Source: an uncultured Croceicoccus sp. (GTDB lineage Bacteria; Pseudomonadota; Alphaproteobacteria; Sphingomonadales; Sphingomonadaceae). Taken from it: 64,000 nt of DNA. The notes beneath the pieces were generated by a model that did no database searches, had not been told where the DNA came from, and saw only the letters and a program-made list of their open reading frames with translations. Position 1 is the stretch's first letter, and every line of letters begins with the position of its first letter. The position numbers and the translations under genes were made by a program. Positions 37,652 to 48,043 of this stretch are shown here, piece after piece. Location of the stretch: positions 62,001 through 126,000 of the forward strand of contig NZ_CANMCP010000005.1 of assembly GCF_947496385.1 (NCBI RefSeq). Reading direction: 5' to 3'.

Positions 37652-40600
37652 ATGAAAACCTCTTTTCGAAACAAGCGCTTGCTCGCGGCCAGCTCGGCCC
37701 TGCGTGCGGTTGCCCTGATCGGCGCCGGCAGCGCCGCAGCCCTGTCGGTTCCCGCCTTCGCACAGGCAGGCGACACCGATGGCGTTGTCACCGAGGAGCA
37801 GGTCAGCGCGCCGATCGTGGTGACCGGCTCGCGCATCCGGCGCGCCAATCGCGACACGATCGAGCCTGCGATCGTCGTCGATTCGCAGCAGATCGAGGAA
37901 CGCGGCCAGACCAGCGTCGGCGAAGCACTCGAGGATCTTCCCGCATTCGGCCCCCCGGCGAACAACCCCGTCGGTGGCCAGGGCGGCAGCTTCGGTTCGG
38001 GCCAGACCTTCATCAACTTCTTCGGCCTGGGTTCGCAGCGCACGCTGACGCTGCTCAACAGCCGCCGCTATGTCAGCTCGAACACCGCGTCGATCTTCGG
38101 CCCGGTCGCGGCCGGTTCGCAGGTCGACCTCAACACCATTCCCACGCTGATGGTCGACCGGCTTGAGACGATCGCGGTCGGCGGCGCGCCGATCTACGGC
38201 GCCGATGCCATCGCCGGCACCGTGAACGTCATCCTCAAAGACCGCTTCGAAGGTGTTCGCTTCGACGCGCAGATGGGCATTGCCGAAGAGGGCGACGCCC
38301 GCGAATACCGCCTCGGCGCGCTCACCGGCACGAGCTTTGGCGACGGGCGCGGCAACATTGTTGCGGCCTTCGAATATAACCGCACCGACGGCCTGACCTA
38401 TCGCGATCGTGACCGGACCGCGCGCGGCCTGTTCTATGCGGGTCCGACCGATCCCGATTCGCCTTTCGATAACGTGTTGATCGAAGATCGTCGCATTCCT
38501 GCACTTAGCGAATTCGGCGCTCCGAGCTTTGCTGATTCCGTGCCCGGATTTGGCGGCGAAATCACCGACGCTTCCGGCAACGTGCTCGTCTTCAATGCTA
38601 ATGGCGATCTCGTTCCCCTTGATTTTGGTATGCCTTACCGCGGGATCAACTCTTCGGGCGGCAACGGCTTCAGCCTCGTCGACGTGTCGAACCTGCGTTC
38701 GCCGGTCGAACGTTACCTCGGCGCGATTCAGGGCACCTATGATCTGACCGACAACGTCACCGCATTCTTCGAAGGGCAATACGCCAATTCGAAGGGCACC
38801 GAATTGCGTGCGCAGCCGGTGTACAACACCGCCCTGTTCGATGCCGGTGGCGCGCCCGACGGCAATCTGATCATCCCGATCGACAATCCGTTCCTGTCGG
38901 ACGAGGCGCGCGCCACCATCGCCGCACAGCTTCCCGAAGGTCAGGATTTCTTCTATCTCGGCCGTGCCAACACCGACCTCATTTCCGGTCGCGGTTCGTC
39001 GACGGTGGAAGTGTACCGCTTCGCCGGCGGCCTGCGCGGCGATTTCACGCTGGGCGAACGCGACCTGAACTGGGAAGTGTCCGGCCTGTACGGTCGTTCG
39101 AAGACCGACGGCCGCAGCCGCGAGCTGGTGCAGCAGAACTTCGAAAACGCGCTCGCCGGCTGCCCCGCCGGTGCCGCATCCGCGCCCGTCGACACGGTGA
39201 GCGCGACCTGCGTGCCGTTCAACCCGTTCGGCAACGAGAATTCGCAGGCCGTGGCGGATTACATCACGACCATCGCGAACCCCGTCGCCCTGAACGAACA
39301 GTATGACTTCATCGCCACGGTCGGCGGCGACCTGTTCAACATCTGGAGCGGTCCGGTCGCGTTCTCGCTCGGTTACGAGCACCGCGACGAATCCTCGGAT
39401 TTCGATCCGGGCGAATTCTTCTTCGGTCAGGTGAACCCCGAAGATCCGGACGGCCCCCGCGACCAGTTCGGCCGTTCGATCCCGATCGATGCCGTGTCCG
39501 GTTCGTACAACACGGACGAGGTGTTCGGCGAGGTGCTCGTGCCGCTCGTCACCGCGGCGATGGAAGTCCCGTTCGCCAATCTGATCGAGGTGAAGGGTGC
39601 GGCGCGTTACGTCGACAATTCGTTGACCGGCGGTGATCTCACCTGGACCGCAGGCGGCCGCTGGCAGCCGGTTCGCGACATCACGTTCCGCGGCAATTTC
39701 ACGCGTTCGATCCGCTCGCCCGCGATTACCGAGCTGTTCAACCCGACCAGCGCGATCTTCACGACCGCAGACGATCCGTGCGATGCGCGCTTCATCAATG
39801 CGGGTCCGAACCCGACCCAGCGTGCGGCAAACTGTGCAGCGGCGGGGATTCCGGCGAACTTCACCTCCAATATCGTCGATTTCACGACGCGCGGTTCGCT
39901 TTCGGGCAACACCAATCTGGAGAATGAAAAGGCGGACAGCTGGACCGTGGGCTTCGTGTTCACCCCGACCTTCGCCCGCGGGCTCACGCTCTCGGCCGAC
40001 TGGGTGGACATCTCGCTCGAAGGCGCGATTCAGAGCGTCGATGCCGAGCAGACGCTCGAGGCATGCTATGACGCGACGAGCTTCCCGTCGGATGCTTGCG
40101 GCCGGATCGACCGCGACGCCGCCGGTCAGGTGGAATTCGTGCGCACCGGCTATCTCAACGTCGCAAGCTACGACTACAAGGGTCTGGTGAGCGAAGTGCG
40201 CTGGGTGCAGCCGACCCCGTTCCTCGGCGCGGACAGCCGCGTGACGGTGCGTGGCTCGTACCAGTATATCGATCAGCTCGAAACGCGGGTCGGTTCCGGC
40301 GATCTGGAAACGCTGCGTGGCGGTATCGGCTATTCGAAGCATCAGGGCACGCTGGGCCTGAGCTACGACAACGATGCGTTCGGCATCTTCGGTCAGGGCC
40401 GTTACATCGGCGAGGCCGTGGTCGATCCCGACGCTGCGCCCGAAACGTACGAATTCTTCGAGCGTGACGATGTCATCTTCGTGGATGCCGGCATCAGCTT
40501 CAAGGCTGGCGACGACATGGTGCTGCGCCTCATCGGGGAGAATATCTTCGACACCAGCGCGCCGTTCCCCTCGCCCGCCGGTGGTGGTCTCGTGACCTAT

Positions 40601-40654
40601 TTCGATGGGATCATGGGCCGCTACTTCAAGGTGGCTGCGACCTTCGGCTTCTGA
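37652..40654 (+). CDS. TonB-dependent receptor (plug and barrel, no regulatory-like domain)
   Basis: 1000 residues. A signal peptide ends at VPAFAQ (about 38). A TonB-box-like region leads into APIVVTGSRIRRANRD; the plug carries TLTLLNSRRYVSS and GAPIYGADAIAGTVNVILK, and the barrel ends MGRYFKVAATFGF with a terminal Phe. In the barrel, ITFRGNFTRSIRSPAITELFNP is the usual TonB-receptor motif. The ligand is unknown. ATG 37652 is preceded by AAAGGGA at good spacing and puts the leader in register with the first receptor: residues 15-29 read SALRAVALIGAGSAA here and SALRAIALIGAGSAA there. Confidence 0.93.
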   Translation: MKTSFRNKRLLAASSALRAVALIGAGSAAALSVPAFAQAGDTDGVVTEEQVSAPIVVTGSRIRRANRDTIEPAIVVDSQQIEERGQTSVGEALEDLPAFGPPANNPVGGQGGSFGSGQTFINFFGLGSQRTLTLLNSRRYVSSNTASIFGPVAAGSQVDLNTIPTLMVDRLETIAVGGAPIYGADAIAGTVNVILKDRFEGVRFDAQMGIAEEGDAREYRLGALTGTSFGDGRGNIVAAFEYNRTDGLTYRDRDRTARGLFYAGPTDPDSPFDNVLIEDRRIPALSEFGAPSFADSVPGFGGEITDASGNVLVFNANGDLVPLDFGMPYRGINSSGGNGFSLVDVSNLRSPVERYLGAIQGTYDLTDNVTAFFEGQYANSKGTELRAQPVYNTALFDAGGAPDGNLIIPIDNPFLSDEARATIAAQLPEGQDFFYLGRANTDLISGRGSSTVEVYRFAGGLRGDFTLGERDLNWEVSGLYGRSKTDGRSRELVQQNFENALAGCPAGAASAPVDTVSATCVPFNPFGNENSQAVADYITTIANPVALNEQYDFIATVGGDLFNIWSGPVAFSLGYEHRDESSDFDPGEFFFGQVNPEDPDGPRDQFGRSIPIDAVSGSYNTDEVFGEVLVPLVTAAMEVPFANLIEVKGAARYVDNSLTGGDLTWTAGGRWQPVRDITFRGNFTRSIRSPAITELFNPTSAIFTTADDPCDARFINAGPNPTQRAANCAAAGIPANFTSNIVDFTTRGSLSGNTNLENEKADSWTVGFVFTPTFARGLTLSADWVDISLEGAIQSVDAEQTLEACYDATSFPSDACGRIDRDAAGQVEFVRTGYLNVASYDYKGLVSEVRWVQPTPFLGADSRVTVRGSYQYIDQLETRVGSGDLETLRGGIGYSKHQGTLGLSYDNDAFGIFGQGRYIGEAVVDPDAAPETYEFFERDDVIFVDAGISFKAGDDMVLRLIGENIFDTSAPFPSPAGGGLVTYFDGIMGRYFKVAATFGF

Positions 40655-40678
40655 TCCTTCAAAAGCCTGCGCATAAGG

Positions 40679-40710
40679 AAACGGGCCCGGCCATAAGCCG
40701 GGCCCGTTTT
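40679..40710 (+). terminator. Strong terminator between second receptor and clpB
   Basis: A perfect 13-bp stem (AAACGGGCCCGGC / GCCGGGCCCGTTT) with a 5-base loop, ending in T4. It can serve the receptor and, weakly, the convergent clpB. Confidence 0.9.
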
Positions 40711-40732
40711 CGTATCGGGCTCTCTTTTCGAA

Positions 40733-43312
40733 TTACGCGACGCGCATCTGCAATTCGCCGTCGCCCTCGTCGATATGGACGGTGCTGCCATCGGCAATCT
40801 CGCCGCGCAGCAGCCGGTCGGCGAGCGGATCCTGCAAATGCCGCTGTACCGCGCGTTTCAACGGGCGCGCGCCATAGACCGGATCGTAACCGACCCGTCC
40901 GAGCCAGCGTTTCGCCGCATCGGTGAGGTCGAGCGTGATCTTGCGATCCTTGAGCAATTTCTGCACCCGGCCCACCTGAATATCGACGATCGGCGCCATG
41001 TGCTCCTCGGCCAGACGGTGGAACAGGATGATCTCGTCCAGCCGGTTCAGGAATTCGGGACGGAAATGCCCACGCACCACGTCCATCACCTGCGGTTCGA
41101 CATCGGCGACGGTCTGCCCGTCCTCCATGTTCGCGAGATACTGGCTGCCGAGGTTGGAGGTGAGGATGATCAGCGTATTGCTGAAATCCACCTGCCGCCC
41201 CTGCCCATCGGTCAGCCGCCCGTCGTCGAGCACCTGCAGCAGCACGTTGAACACGTCGGCGTGCGCCTTTTCCACCTCGTCGAACAGCACAACCTGATAC
41301 GGGCGGCGGCGCACCGCCTCGGTCAGGACGCCGCCCTCGTCATAGCCGACATAGCCCGGCGGCGCCCCGATCAGGCGGGACACGGCGTGCTTCTCCATGA
41401 ACTCGCTCATGTCGATGCGGACCATCGCATTGTCGTCGTCGAACAGGAACCCGGCCAGCGCCTTCGTCAATTCGGTCTTCCCGACGCCGGTGGGCCCGAG
41501 GAAGAGGAAGCTGCCGAGCGGACGATTCGGATCCTGAAGCCCGGCACGGGCGCGCCGCACCGCCTTCGACACCGCCTCGACCGCCTGGCTCTGGCCGATG
41601 ACCCGCTTGCCCAGCGCGCCTTCCATGTTGAGCAGCTTTTCGCGCTCGCCTTCCATCATCCGGTCGACGGGCACGCCGGTCCAGCGGCTGACGACGCCGG
41701 CGATGTCGTCCTCCGTCACCACCTCGCGCAGCATCGCGTTTTCGGACTGCGCCTTGGCCTCTTCCAATTGCCGGTCGAGTTCGGGGATGCGGCCGTAGGA
41801 CAGCTCGCCCGCCTTCGCGAGATCGCCGGCCCGCTGCGCCTGTTCCAGCTCGATCCGCGCGGCGTCAAGCTGCTCCTTGATGCGGCCCTCCGCGGCGATC
41901 TTGTCGCGCTCGTTCTGCCAGCGGGTGGTCAGTTCGCTCGACTGCTGCTCGAGATTGGCGAGTTCCTCGCGCAGTGCCTTGAGTCGGTCCTGCGACGCGG
42001 CATCGGTTTCGCGTTGGAGCGCCTGCTCCTCGATCTTGAGCTGGATGATGCGGCGGTCGAGGTTCTCAATCTCCTCGGGCTTGCTCTCCACCTCCATGCG
42101 GATGCGGCTCGCCGCCTCGTCCATGAGGTCGATCGCCTTGTCGGGGAGGAAACGATCTGCGATATAGCGGTTCGACAGCGTCGCCGCCGCCACCAGCGCA
42201 TTGTCCGAAATGGTGACGCCGTGGTGCAGCTCGTATTTCTCCTTGAGCCCGCGCAGGATCGACACCGTGTCCTCCACCGTGGGTTCGTCGACGAAAACCG
42301 GCTGAAACCGGCGCTGGAGCGCGGCATCCTTCTCGACATATTTCTGATATTCGTCGAGCGTCGTCGCGCCGATGCAGTGCAGCTCACCGCGGGCCAGCGC
42401 GGGTTTCAGGAGGTTGCCCGCATCCATCGCCCCTTCCGACTTGCCCGCCCCGATGAGCGTGTGCATCTCGTCGATGAACAGGATGATGTGGCCCTCCGCG
42501 CCCTTCACCTCGTCGAGCACGGCTTTCAACCGCTCCTCGAACTCGCCGCGATATTTCGCACCCGCGATCAGGCTGCCCATGTCGAGCGACATCAGCGTGC
42601 GGTCCTTCAGGCTGTCGGGCACATCGCCATTCGCGATGCGCAGCGCGAGGCCTTCGGCAATGGCGGTCTTGCCGGTGCCGGGTTCGCCGATCAGGACGGG
42701 ATTGTTCTTCGTCCGGCGGGCAAGGATCTGAACAGTGCGGCGGATTTCCTCATCCCGGCCGATCACGGGGTCGAGCTTGCCGGCACGCGCCGCCTCGGTC
42801 AGGTCGCGGGCGTATTTCTTCATTGCGTCGTAGCTTTCCTCGGCGCTCGCGCTGTCGGCGGTGCGGCCGCCGGTCGCCTCCTGGATTGCGGCCTCCAGCG
42901 CCTGCGCATCGACATTCGCGGATTTCAGCGCCTGCCCCGCCGCATTCGATTGCGACAATGCGAGCGCCTGCAACACGCGTTGCACCGGCACGAAGCTGTC
43001 GCCGGCCTTCTGGCTGAGCTGCTCCGCCTGATCGAGGACGCGAACCGCATCATTGTCCAGCCCCGGCGTCGCCTGCGCGCCGCTTCCCGACACGGCGGCG
43101 ATTTTTGCCAACGCCGCATCGGCCTGCGCTTCGGCCTGCTTCGCATTGCCGCCGGCGCGCTGAATCAACTGCGCCGCCATGCCCTCGTTATCTTCGAGCA
43201 AGGCCTTCAAAATATGGGCGGGCGAGATCCGCTGATGATTGTTGCGGATCGCCACGGTCTGCGCCGCCTGCAGAAAGCCTTTGGCGCGATCGGTAAATTT
43301 TTCGAGATTCAT
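40733..43312 (-). CDS. clpB: Disaggregase chaperone ClpB
   Basis: 859 residues. Order of parts: Clp-N repeats ([26 protein letters not shown]), AAA1 with Walker [14 protein letters not shown], the long coiled-coil M domain (about 400-520), AAA2 with [16 protein letters not shown] and [17 protein letters not shown], and a C-terminal domain. It rescues aggregated proteins with DnaK. ATG 43312 gives the canonical MNLEKF start. A CTTGAAA element about 90 bp upstream resembles a heat-shock -35 box, but I cannot find a matching -10. Confidence 0.97.
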   Translation of the reverse strand: MNLEKFTDRAKGFLQAAQTVAIRNNHQRISPAHILKALLEDNEGMAAQLIQRAGGNAKQAEAQADAALAKIAAVSGSGAQATPGLDNDAVRVLDQAEQLSQKAGDSFVPVQRVLQALALSQSNAAGQALKSANVDAQALEAAIQEATGGRTADSASAEESYDAMKKYARDLTEAARAGKLDPVIGRDEEIRRTVQILARRTKNNPVLIGEPGTGKTAIAEGLALRIANGDVPDSLKDRTLMSLDMGSLIAGAKYRGEFEERLKAVLDEVKGAEGHIILFIDEMHTLIGAGKSEGAMDAGNLLKPALARGELHCIGATTLDEYQKYVEKDAALQRRFQPVFVDEPTVEDTVSILRGLKEKYELHHGVTISDNALVAAATLSNRYIADRFLPDKAIDLMDEAASRIRMEVESKPEEIENLDRRIIQLKIEEQALQRETDAASQDRLKALREELANLEQQSSELTTRWQNERDKIAAEGRIKEQLDAARIELEQAQRAGDLAKAGELSYGRIPELDRQLEEAKAQSENAMLREVVTEDDIAGVVSRWTGVPVDRMMEGEREKLLNMEGALGKRVIGQSQAVEAVSKAVRRARAGLQDPNRPLGSFLFLGPTGVGKTELTKALAGFLFDDDNAMVRIDMSEFMEKHAVSRLIGAPPGYVGYDEGGVLTEAVRRRPYQVVLFDEVEKAHADVFNVLLQVLDDGRLTDGQGRQVDFSNTLIILTSNLGSQYLANMEDGQTVADVEPQVMDVVRGHFRPEFLNRLDEIILFHRLAEEHMAPIVDIQVGRVQKLLKDRKITLDLTDAAKRWLGRVGYDPVYGARPLKRAVQRHLQDPLADRLLRGEIADGSTVHIDEGDGELQMRVA

Positions 43313-43344
43313 CACACAATCCTTGTCGTTACGGACAGGAGATA

Positions 43345-43364
43345 GTGTTGCATTTATACAACAC
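43345..43364. repeat. Inverted repeat in the clpB leader
   Basis: GTGTTG-CATTTATA-CAACAC, a perfect 6-bp inverted repeat around an AT-rich 8-base centre, ends 33 bp upstream of the clpB start and lies in the divergent region shared with the M16 peptidase gene. It could be an operator or a leader hairpin. Confidence 0.5.
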
Positions 43365-43552
43365 AAGGGCCTTGCCTGCGCGCGTTGAAGATTTTGTCGC
43401 GACCCGCCGATTTCAAGGGGCGGTATCTACCGCGAACGGACCGATCTTCGCCTTCGGGACGGCGTTCTAAGGCTGGCGTTTCCGGTTGAAACTGATACCG
43501 AATAGCGCGCTCGCGCCGTCTGGCGCCACGATCGATTGAGGGGGATTTATCC

Positions 43553-46459
43553 ATGCGTATCATCACCGCCTGCCTTGCCGCCGTATCCTCGCTCGCGCTG
43601 TCGGCCTGTGCCGTGCAGAATGCGAGCGCGCCCGTCGCCGCAAATGCGCCCGCCCCGGCCATGGCCCCTTCGATGGCAGAGCCCGCCTCGCTCGACGCGC
43701 TGGTCGCCGAGGTCGATATTCCCTATGATCGCTTCACGCTCGACAACGGCCTGACCGTGCTGGTGCATGAGGATCGAAAGGCGCCGCTGGTGGCCGTTTC
43801 GGTCTGGTACGGCGTGGGATCGAAACATGAGCCCGAGGGCAAGACCGGTTTTGCCCATCTGTTCGAGCACCTGATGTTCAACGGGTCGGAAAACGCGCCG
43901 GGCGATTTCTTTCAACCGTTGCAGGATGCCGGCGCGACCGATTTCAACGGCACGACCTGGTTCGACCGCACCAACTATTTCGAGACCGTGCCGACCGGCG
44001 CGCTCGACCGTGCGCTGATGCTGGAAAGCGACCGCATGGGTTATCTGCTCGGCGCGGTGACGCAGGAAAAGCTCGATAACCAGATCGGCGTGGTTCAGAA
44101 CGAAAAGCGGCAGGGCGACAATCAACCCTACGGCATGGTCGAATATCTGGAGCTTGAAACGCTCTATCCCGAAGCGCACCCCTATGCCCATTCTACGATC
44201 GGTTCGATGGAAGACCTGTCGTCCGCCACGCTCGACGATGTGAAGGACTGGTTCCGCGATCATTACGGGCCGAACAATGCGGTGCTGGTGCTGTCGGGCG
44301 ATATCGACACCGCGACGGCGCGGGCGAAGGTGTCGAAATGGTTCGGCGCCATCCCCGCCGGCCCGGCCATCGCGCCGGTCGCCGCGCCGGTGCCGACGCT
44401 TCCCGCCGATGTCGAACGCACGCTCACCGACCAGGTCGCGACGACGCGCGTCTATCGCATCTGGGCGACGCCGGGGCTCGACAATCCGGATTACCTGCCG
44501 CTCAACGCCGCCGCGTCCGTGCTGGGGGGGCTGGCGAGTTCGCGGCTCGACAACACGCTGGTCCGGGATGAGGAGATTGCTGTCCGCGTCGTCGCCAGCA
44601 ACAGCGCCTTTGCGCAGGGCGGGCAGTTCACCGTCTATGCCGACGTGAAGGACGGCGTCGATCCGCAGGTGGTCGCCGACGCGCTCGACCGCGAAATCGC
44701 CCGCATGATCGCGCAGGGCCCGACCGAGGATGAATTGCTGCGGGCGAAGACCGCCTATGCCGCGTCGCAGATCCGCGGCCTCGACAATCTCGGCGGGTTT
44801 GCGGGCAAGGCACCGACCTTGGCGCAGAGCCTCCTCTACCAAGGCTCGCCCGACGCCTATAAACAGGAGTTGCAGCGCGCCGCCGACTTGACCCCGGCGC
44901 AGGTTCGTACCGCGGCGCAAACATGGCTGTCCCGCCCCGTCTTCCGCCTCACGGTGGAGCCGGGCGAACGGAACGAGGAAGGCGCGACGCCCGGAAGCTA
45001 CCGCACCGGTACCGACGGCGCACTGCGCGGCCCGGCCTTCTTCATGCAGCCGGGCAGCGACCCTGCCGCCGCCATGACCCGGGCAGAGGCGGACCGCTCG
45101 CAATTGCCGGAGATCGAGCAGCTCGCCGCACTCGATTTCCCGGAGATACAGCGTGCCACATTGTCGAACGGTATCGAGGTCTATTTCGCGCAGCGCGACG
45201 CGATCCCGACCGTGTCGATCCGGCTCGCCTTCGATGCGGGCTATGCCGCCGATCCGCGCGATGCGCTGGGCACGCAATCGCTGATGCTGTCGTTGATGGA
45301 CGAGGGTACGCGCACGCTCGATTCAGAGCAGCTGGCCATTGCGAAGGAGCGGCTCGGCGCCGCGATCGGTTCGGGCGCGAGCCTCGACGAAACCTATTTT
45401 CAGCTCGACGCCCTGGCGCCCAATCTCCTGCCCTCGCTCGAACTGCTGTCGGACTATGTACGCAACCCCGCCTTCGCGCAGGACGATCTCGACCGGGTGC
45501 GTGCGCAGCAATTGAACCGGCTCGACAATGAGCTGACCTCGCCCGGCTCCATTGCGCAGCGGGCCTTGTTCCCGCTCCTTTACGGGCCGCACCATCCCTA
45601 TGGCATCCCGCCGTCGGGCCTCGGCAATCGCGCCGCGGTGGAGGCGGTTTCGCAAAGCCAGATCGCGGGCTTCCACGACAAATGGCTGCGCCCCGATCTG
45701 GCGAAGATCTTCGTCGTCGGCGACAGTTCGCTCGGTGAAATCACCCGGCTGCTGGAGGCGAGTTTCGGCGATTGGCAGGCTCCGGCGACCCCTGCCCCGA
45801 CGAAGGATTTCAACGTCGATGTCCCGGCACAGCAATCGCGCATCGTGTTGATCGACCGGCCCAATTCGCCGCAATCGATCGTGCTGGGCGCACGCGTGCT
45901 GGATCAGAAGGGCACCGACGATCTCGTGCCGCTGGGCAGCGCCAATTACGTGTTCGGCGGCAATTTCCTCTCTCGCATCAACATGAACCTGCGCGAGACG
46001 AAGGGCTGGTCCTATGGCGTGCGGAGCATCGTGTCGCGCCCGGTCGATCGCTCCTCCTTCATGATCTATGCCCCGGTGCAGGCGGACCGGACGGGCGATT
46101 CCATCGCGGAATTGCGCCGCGACCTCTCCGCCTTCACCGCCGACAAGGGCGTGAGCGCGTCCGAGCTCAGCGCCCTGGTCAACTCCAACATCCGCGAATT
46201 GCCCGGTTCGTTCGAAACGCAGGGCGACGTGCTGGGCGGCATCACGAGCATCGTGCGCAATGGGTGGAGCGACGATTATTACGAAACGCTGGCCGACCGG
46301 TATCGCGGCCTGACCGCGGCGCAGCTCGATGCCGAGGCCCGCTCCGCCTTTCGCGGGGATGATCTCGTCTTCGTGGTGGTCGGCGATGCGGACGTGGTGG
46401 AGCCGCAGCTGCAATCGCTCGGCCTCCCGGTGGAGGTCCGCACCCCTTCGGGCGAATAG
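43553..46459 (+). CDS. M16 family zinc metallopeptidase lipoprotein
   Basis: 968 residues with a lipoprotein signal (LALSAC, Cys at 19). It has two M16 halves. The first contains the inverted zinc motif HxxEH at H102-H106 (GFAHLFEHLMFN), with the distal Glu expected in the following helices (VVQNEKRQGDNQPYG). The second half, from about 535, lacks this motif and is the usual non-catalytic partner; it keeps the R/Y-type region NMNLRETKGWSYGVRS. It probably degrades peptides in the periplasm or at a membrane. It is divergent from clpB. Confidence 0.92.
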   Translation: MRIITACLAAVSSLALSACAVQNASAPVAANAPAPAMAPSMAEPASLDALVAEVDIPYDRFTLDNGLTVLVHEDRKAPLVAVSVWYGVGSKHEPEGKTGFAHLFEHLMFNGSENAPGDFFQPLQDAGATDFNGTTWFDRTNYFETVPTGALDRALMLESDRMGYLLGAVTQEKLDNQIGVVQNEKRQGDNQPYGMVEYLELETLYPEAHPYAHSTIGSMEDLSSATLDDVKDWFRDHYGPNNAVLVLSGDIDTATARAKVSKWFGAIPAGPAIAPVAAPVPTLPADVERTLTDQVATTRVYRIWATPGLDNPDYLPLNAAASVLGGLASSRLDNTLVRDEEIAVRVVASNSAFAQGGQFTVYADVKDGVDPQVVADALDREIARMIAQGPTEDELLRAKTAYAASQIRGLDNLGGFAGKAPTLAQSLLYQGSPDAYKQELQRAADLTPAQVRTAAQTWLSRPVFRLTVEPGERNEEGATPGSYRTGTDGALRGPAFFMQPGSDPAAAMTRAEADRSQLPEIEQLAALDFPEIQRATLSNGIEVYFAQRDAIPTVSIRLAFDAGYAADPRDALGTQSLMLSLMDEGTRTLDSEQLAIAKERLGAAIGSGASLDETYFQLDALAPNLLPSLELLSDYVRNPAFAQDDLDRVRAQQLNRLDNELTSPGSIAQRALFPLLYGPHHPYGIPPSGLGNRAAVEAVSQSQIAGFHDKWLRPDLAKIFVVGDSSLGEITRLLEASFGDWQAPATPAPTKDFNVDVPAQQSRIVLIDRPNSPQSIVLGARVLDQKGTDDLVPLGSANYVFGGNFLSRINMNLRETKGWSYGVRSIVSRPVDRSSFMIYAPVQADRTGDSIAELRRDLSAFTADKGVSASELSALVNSNIRELPGSFETQGDVLGGITSIVRNGWSDDYYETLADRYRGLTAAQLDAEARSAFRGDDLVFVVVGDADVVEPQLQSLGLPVEVRTPSGE

Positions 46460-46479
46460 GCCGGCACGCAGGCACAAGG

Positions 46480-46514
46480 AAAGGGCGCCGGAACTTGCTT
46501 CCGACGCCCTTTTT
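46480..46514 (+). terminator. Rho-independent terminator after the M16 gene
   Basis: AAAGGGCGCCGGA pairs with TCCGACGCCCTTT with one mismatch and a 7-base loop, then T5. It lies 20 bp after the M16 stop and 33 bp before the end of the convergent gatB. Confidence 0.88.
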
Positions 46515-46546
46515 CGTGGTCTCGCGTTTTTGCGGTTCGCGGGGGT

Positions 46547-48043
46547 TTAGCCCAGCTTCTGCTTCAGGATGTCGTTGACGACCTGCGGATTGGCCTTGCC
46601 CTGCATCGCCTTCATCGTCTGTCCGACGAAGAAGCCGAAGAGCCGGTCCTTGCCGCCGCGATAGGCTTCGACCTTGTCCGGGTTGTCGGCCAGTACCGTG
46701 TCCACCGCCGCCTCGATCGCGCCGGTGTCGCTCTCCTGCTTCAGCCCCTCACGCTCGACGATTTCGCCGGCGCCGTCGCCGGTTTCCAGCATGATTTCGA
46801 GCACCTGCTTCGCAATGGAGCCGGAAATCGTGCCATCCCCGATCAGCGCGAGCAGTTCGCCACCCTTTTCCGGCGTGACCGGGCTGTCGGACAGATCCTT
46901 GCCCAGCTTGTTGAGTGCGCCAAACAATTCGCTCATCAACCAGTTCGACGCCTGCTTCGCCACGTCGGCTTGTGCCTTGCCCTGCTGCTCGGCCGCGGTG
47001 GTCAGCAGCTTTTCGAACCAGCGCGCGGTTTCGACCTCCGCCGTCAGCACCGCCGCATTATAGGGCGGCACGCCAAGCTCATTCTCGTACCGCAGACGCT
47101 TCGCATCGGGCAGTTCGGGCAGGCTGTCGCGGCACGCGGCAAGAAACGCATCGTCCAGTTCGAGCGGCAACAGGTCCGGATCGGGGAAGTAGCGATAATC
47201 GTGCGCGTCTTCCTTGCTCCGCATCGATCGCGTCGTGCCAGTGTCGGGATCGAACAGGCGGGTTTCCTGCACGACCTTGCCGCCATCCTCGATCAGCTCG
47301 ACCTGCCGGTTGGCCTCGTATTCGATGGTCGCCATGACGAAGCGCACCGAATTGACGTTCTTCGTCTCGGTCCGCGTGCCGAATTCCTCGCCTGGGCGGC
47401 GCACCGACACGTTCACGTCGGCGCGCATGGAGCCTTCCTCCATATTGCCGTCGCACGAGCCGACATAGCGCAGGATCGTGCGCAGCTTGCGGACATAGGC
47501 GCCGGCCTCCGCGGGCGAGCGCATGTCAGGCTTCGAAACGATCTCCATCAGCGCGACGCCGCTCCGGTTGAGGTCGACATAGGACATCGTGGGATGCTGA
47601 TCATGCATCAGCTTGCCGGCGTCCTGCTCGACATGGATGCGCTCCACCCCGATGCGCTTGGTGGTGTTTTCGGGGTCTTTTTCATCGAGCACGATGTCGA
47701 GATGCCCCTCACCCACCAACGGATGATAGAGCTGGCTGATCTGGTAGCCCTGCGGGAGATCGGCGTAGAAGTAATTCTTCCGGTCGAAACGCGACCATGC
47801 GTTGATCTGCGCATCGATGGCCATGCCCGTGCGCACCGCCTGCCGGATGCATTCGCGGTTCGGCACCGGCAACATGCCCGGCATCGCCGCATCGACGAGG
47901 CTGACCTGCGTGTTCGGCTCCGCGCCGAACGCCGTCGCCGCGCCCGAAAACAGCTTCGCCTTCGACGTCACCTGCGCATGAACCTCGAGGCCGATGACGA
48001 CCTCCCACTCACCCGTGGCGCCGTGAATCGTATAGGTGCTCAT
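46547..48043 (-). CDS. gatB: Asp-tRNA(Asn)/Glu-tRNA(Gln) amidotransferase subunit B
   Basis: 498 residues: catalytic GatB core ([50 protein letters not shown]) and the C-terminal GatB/Yqey tail domain that holds tRNA (from about 350). It activates the mischarged aminoacyl-tRNA for amidation. ATG 48043 overlaps the gatA stop by 4 bases. Confidence 0.96.
   Translation of the reverse strand: MSTYTIHGATGEWEVVIGLEVHAQVTSKAKLFSGAATAFGAEPNTQVSLVDAAMPGMLPVPNRECIRQAVRTGMAIDAQINAWSRFDRKNYFYADLPQGYQISQLYHPLVGEGHLDIVLDEKDPENTTKRIGVERIHVEQDAGKLMHDQHPTMSYVDLNRSGVALMEIVSKPDMRSPAEAGAYVRKLRTILRYVGSCDGNMEEGSMRADVNVSVRRPGEEFGTRTETKNVNSVRFVMATIEYEANRQVELIEDGGKVVQETRLFDPDTGTTRSMRSKEDAHDYRYFPDPDLLPLELDDAFLAACRDSLPELPDAKRLRYENELGVPPYNAAVLTAEVETARWFEKLLTTAAEQQGKAQADVAKQASNWLMSELFGALNKLGKDLSDSPVTPEKGGELLALIGDGTISGSIAKQVLEIMLETGDGAGEIVEREGLKQESDTGAIEAAVDTVLADNPDKVEAYRGGKDRLFGFFVGQTMKAMQGKANPQVVNDILKQKLG

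Noticed and set aside
37298-40342. 1014-codon open frame opposite the second receptor
   Set aside because: The receptor on the plus strand has a signal peptide, plug, barrel and terminator; the opposite frame has none of these.
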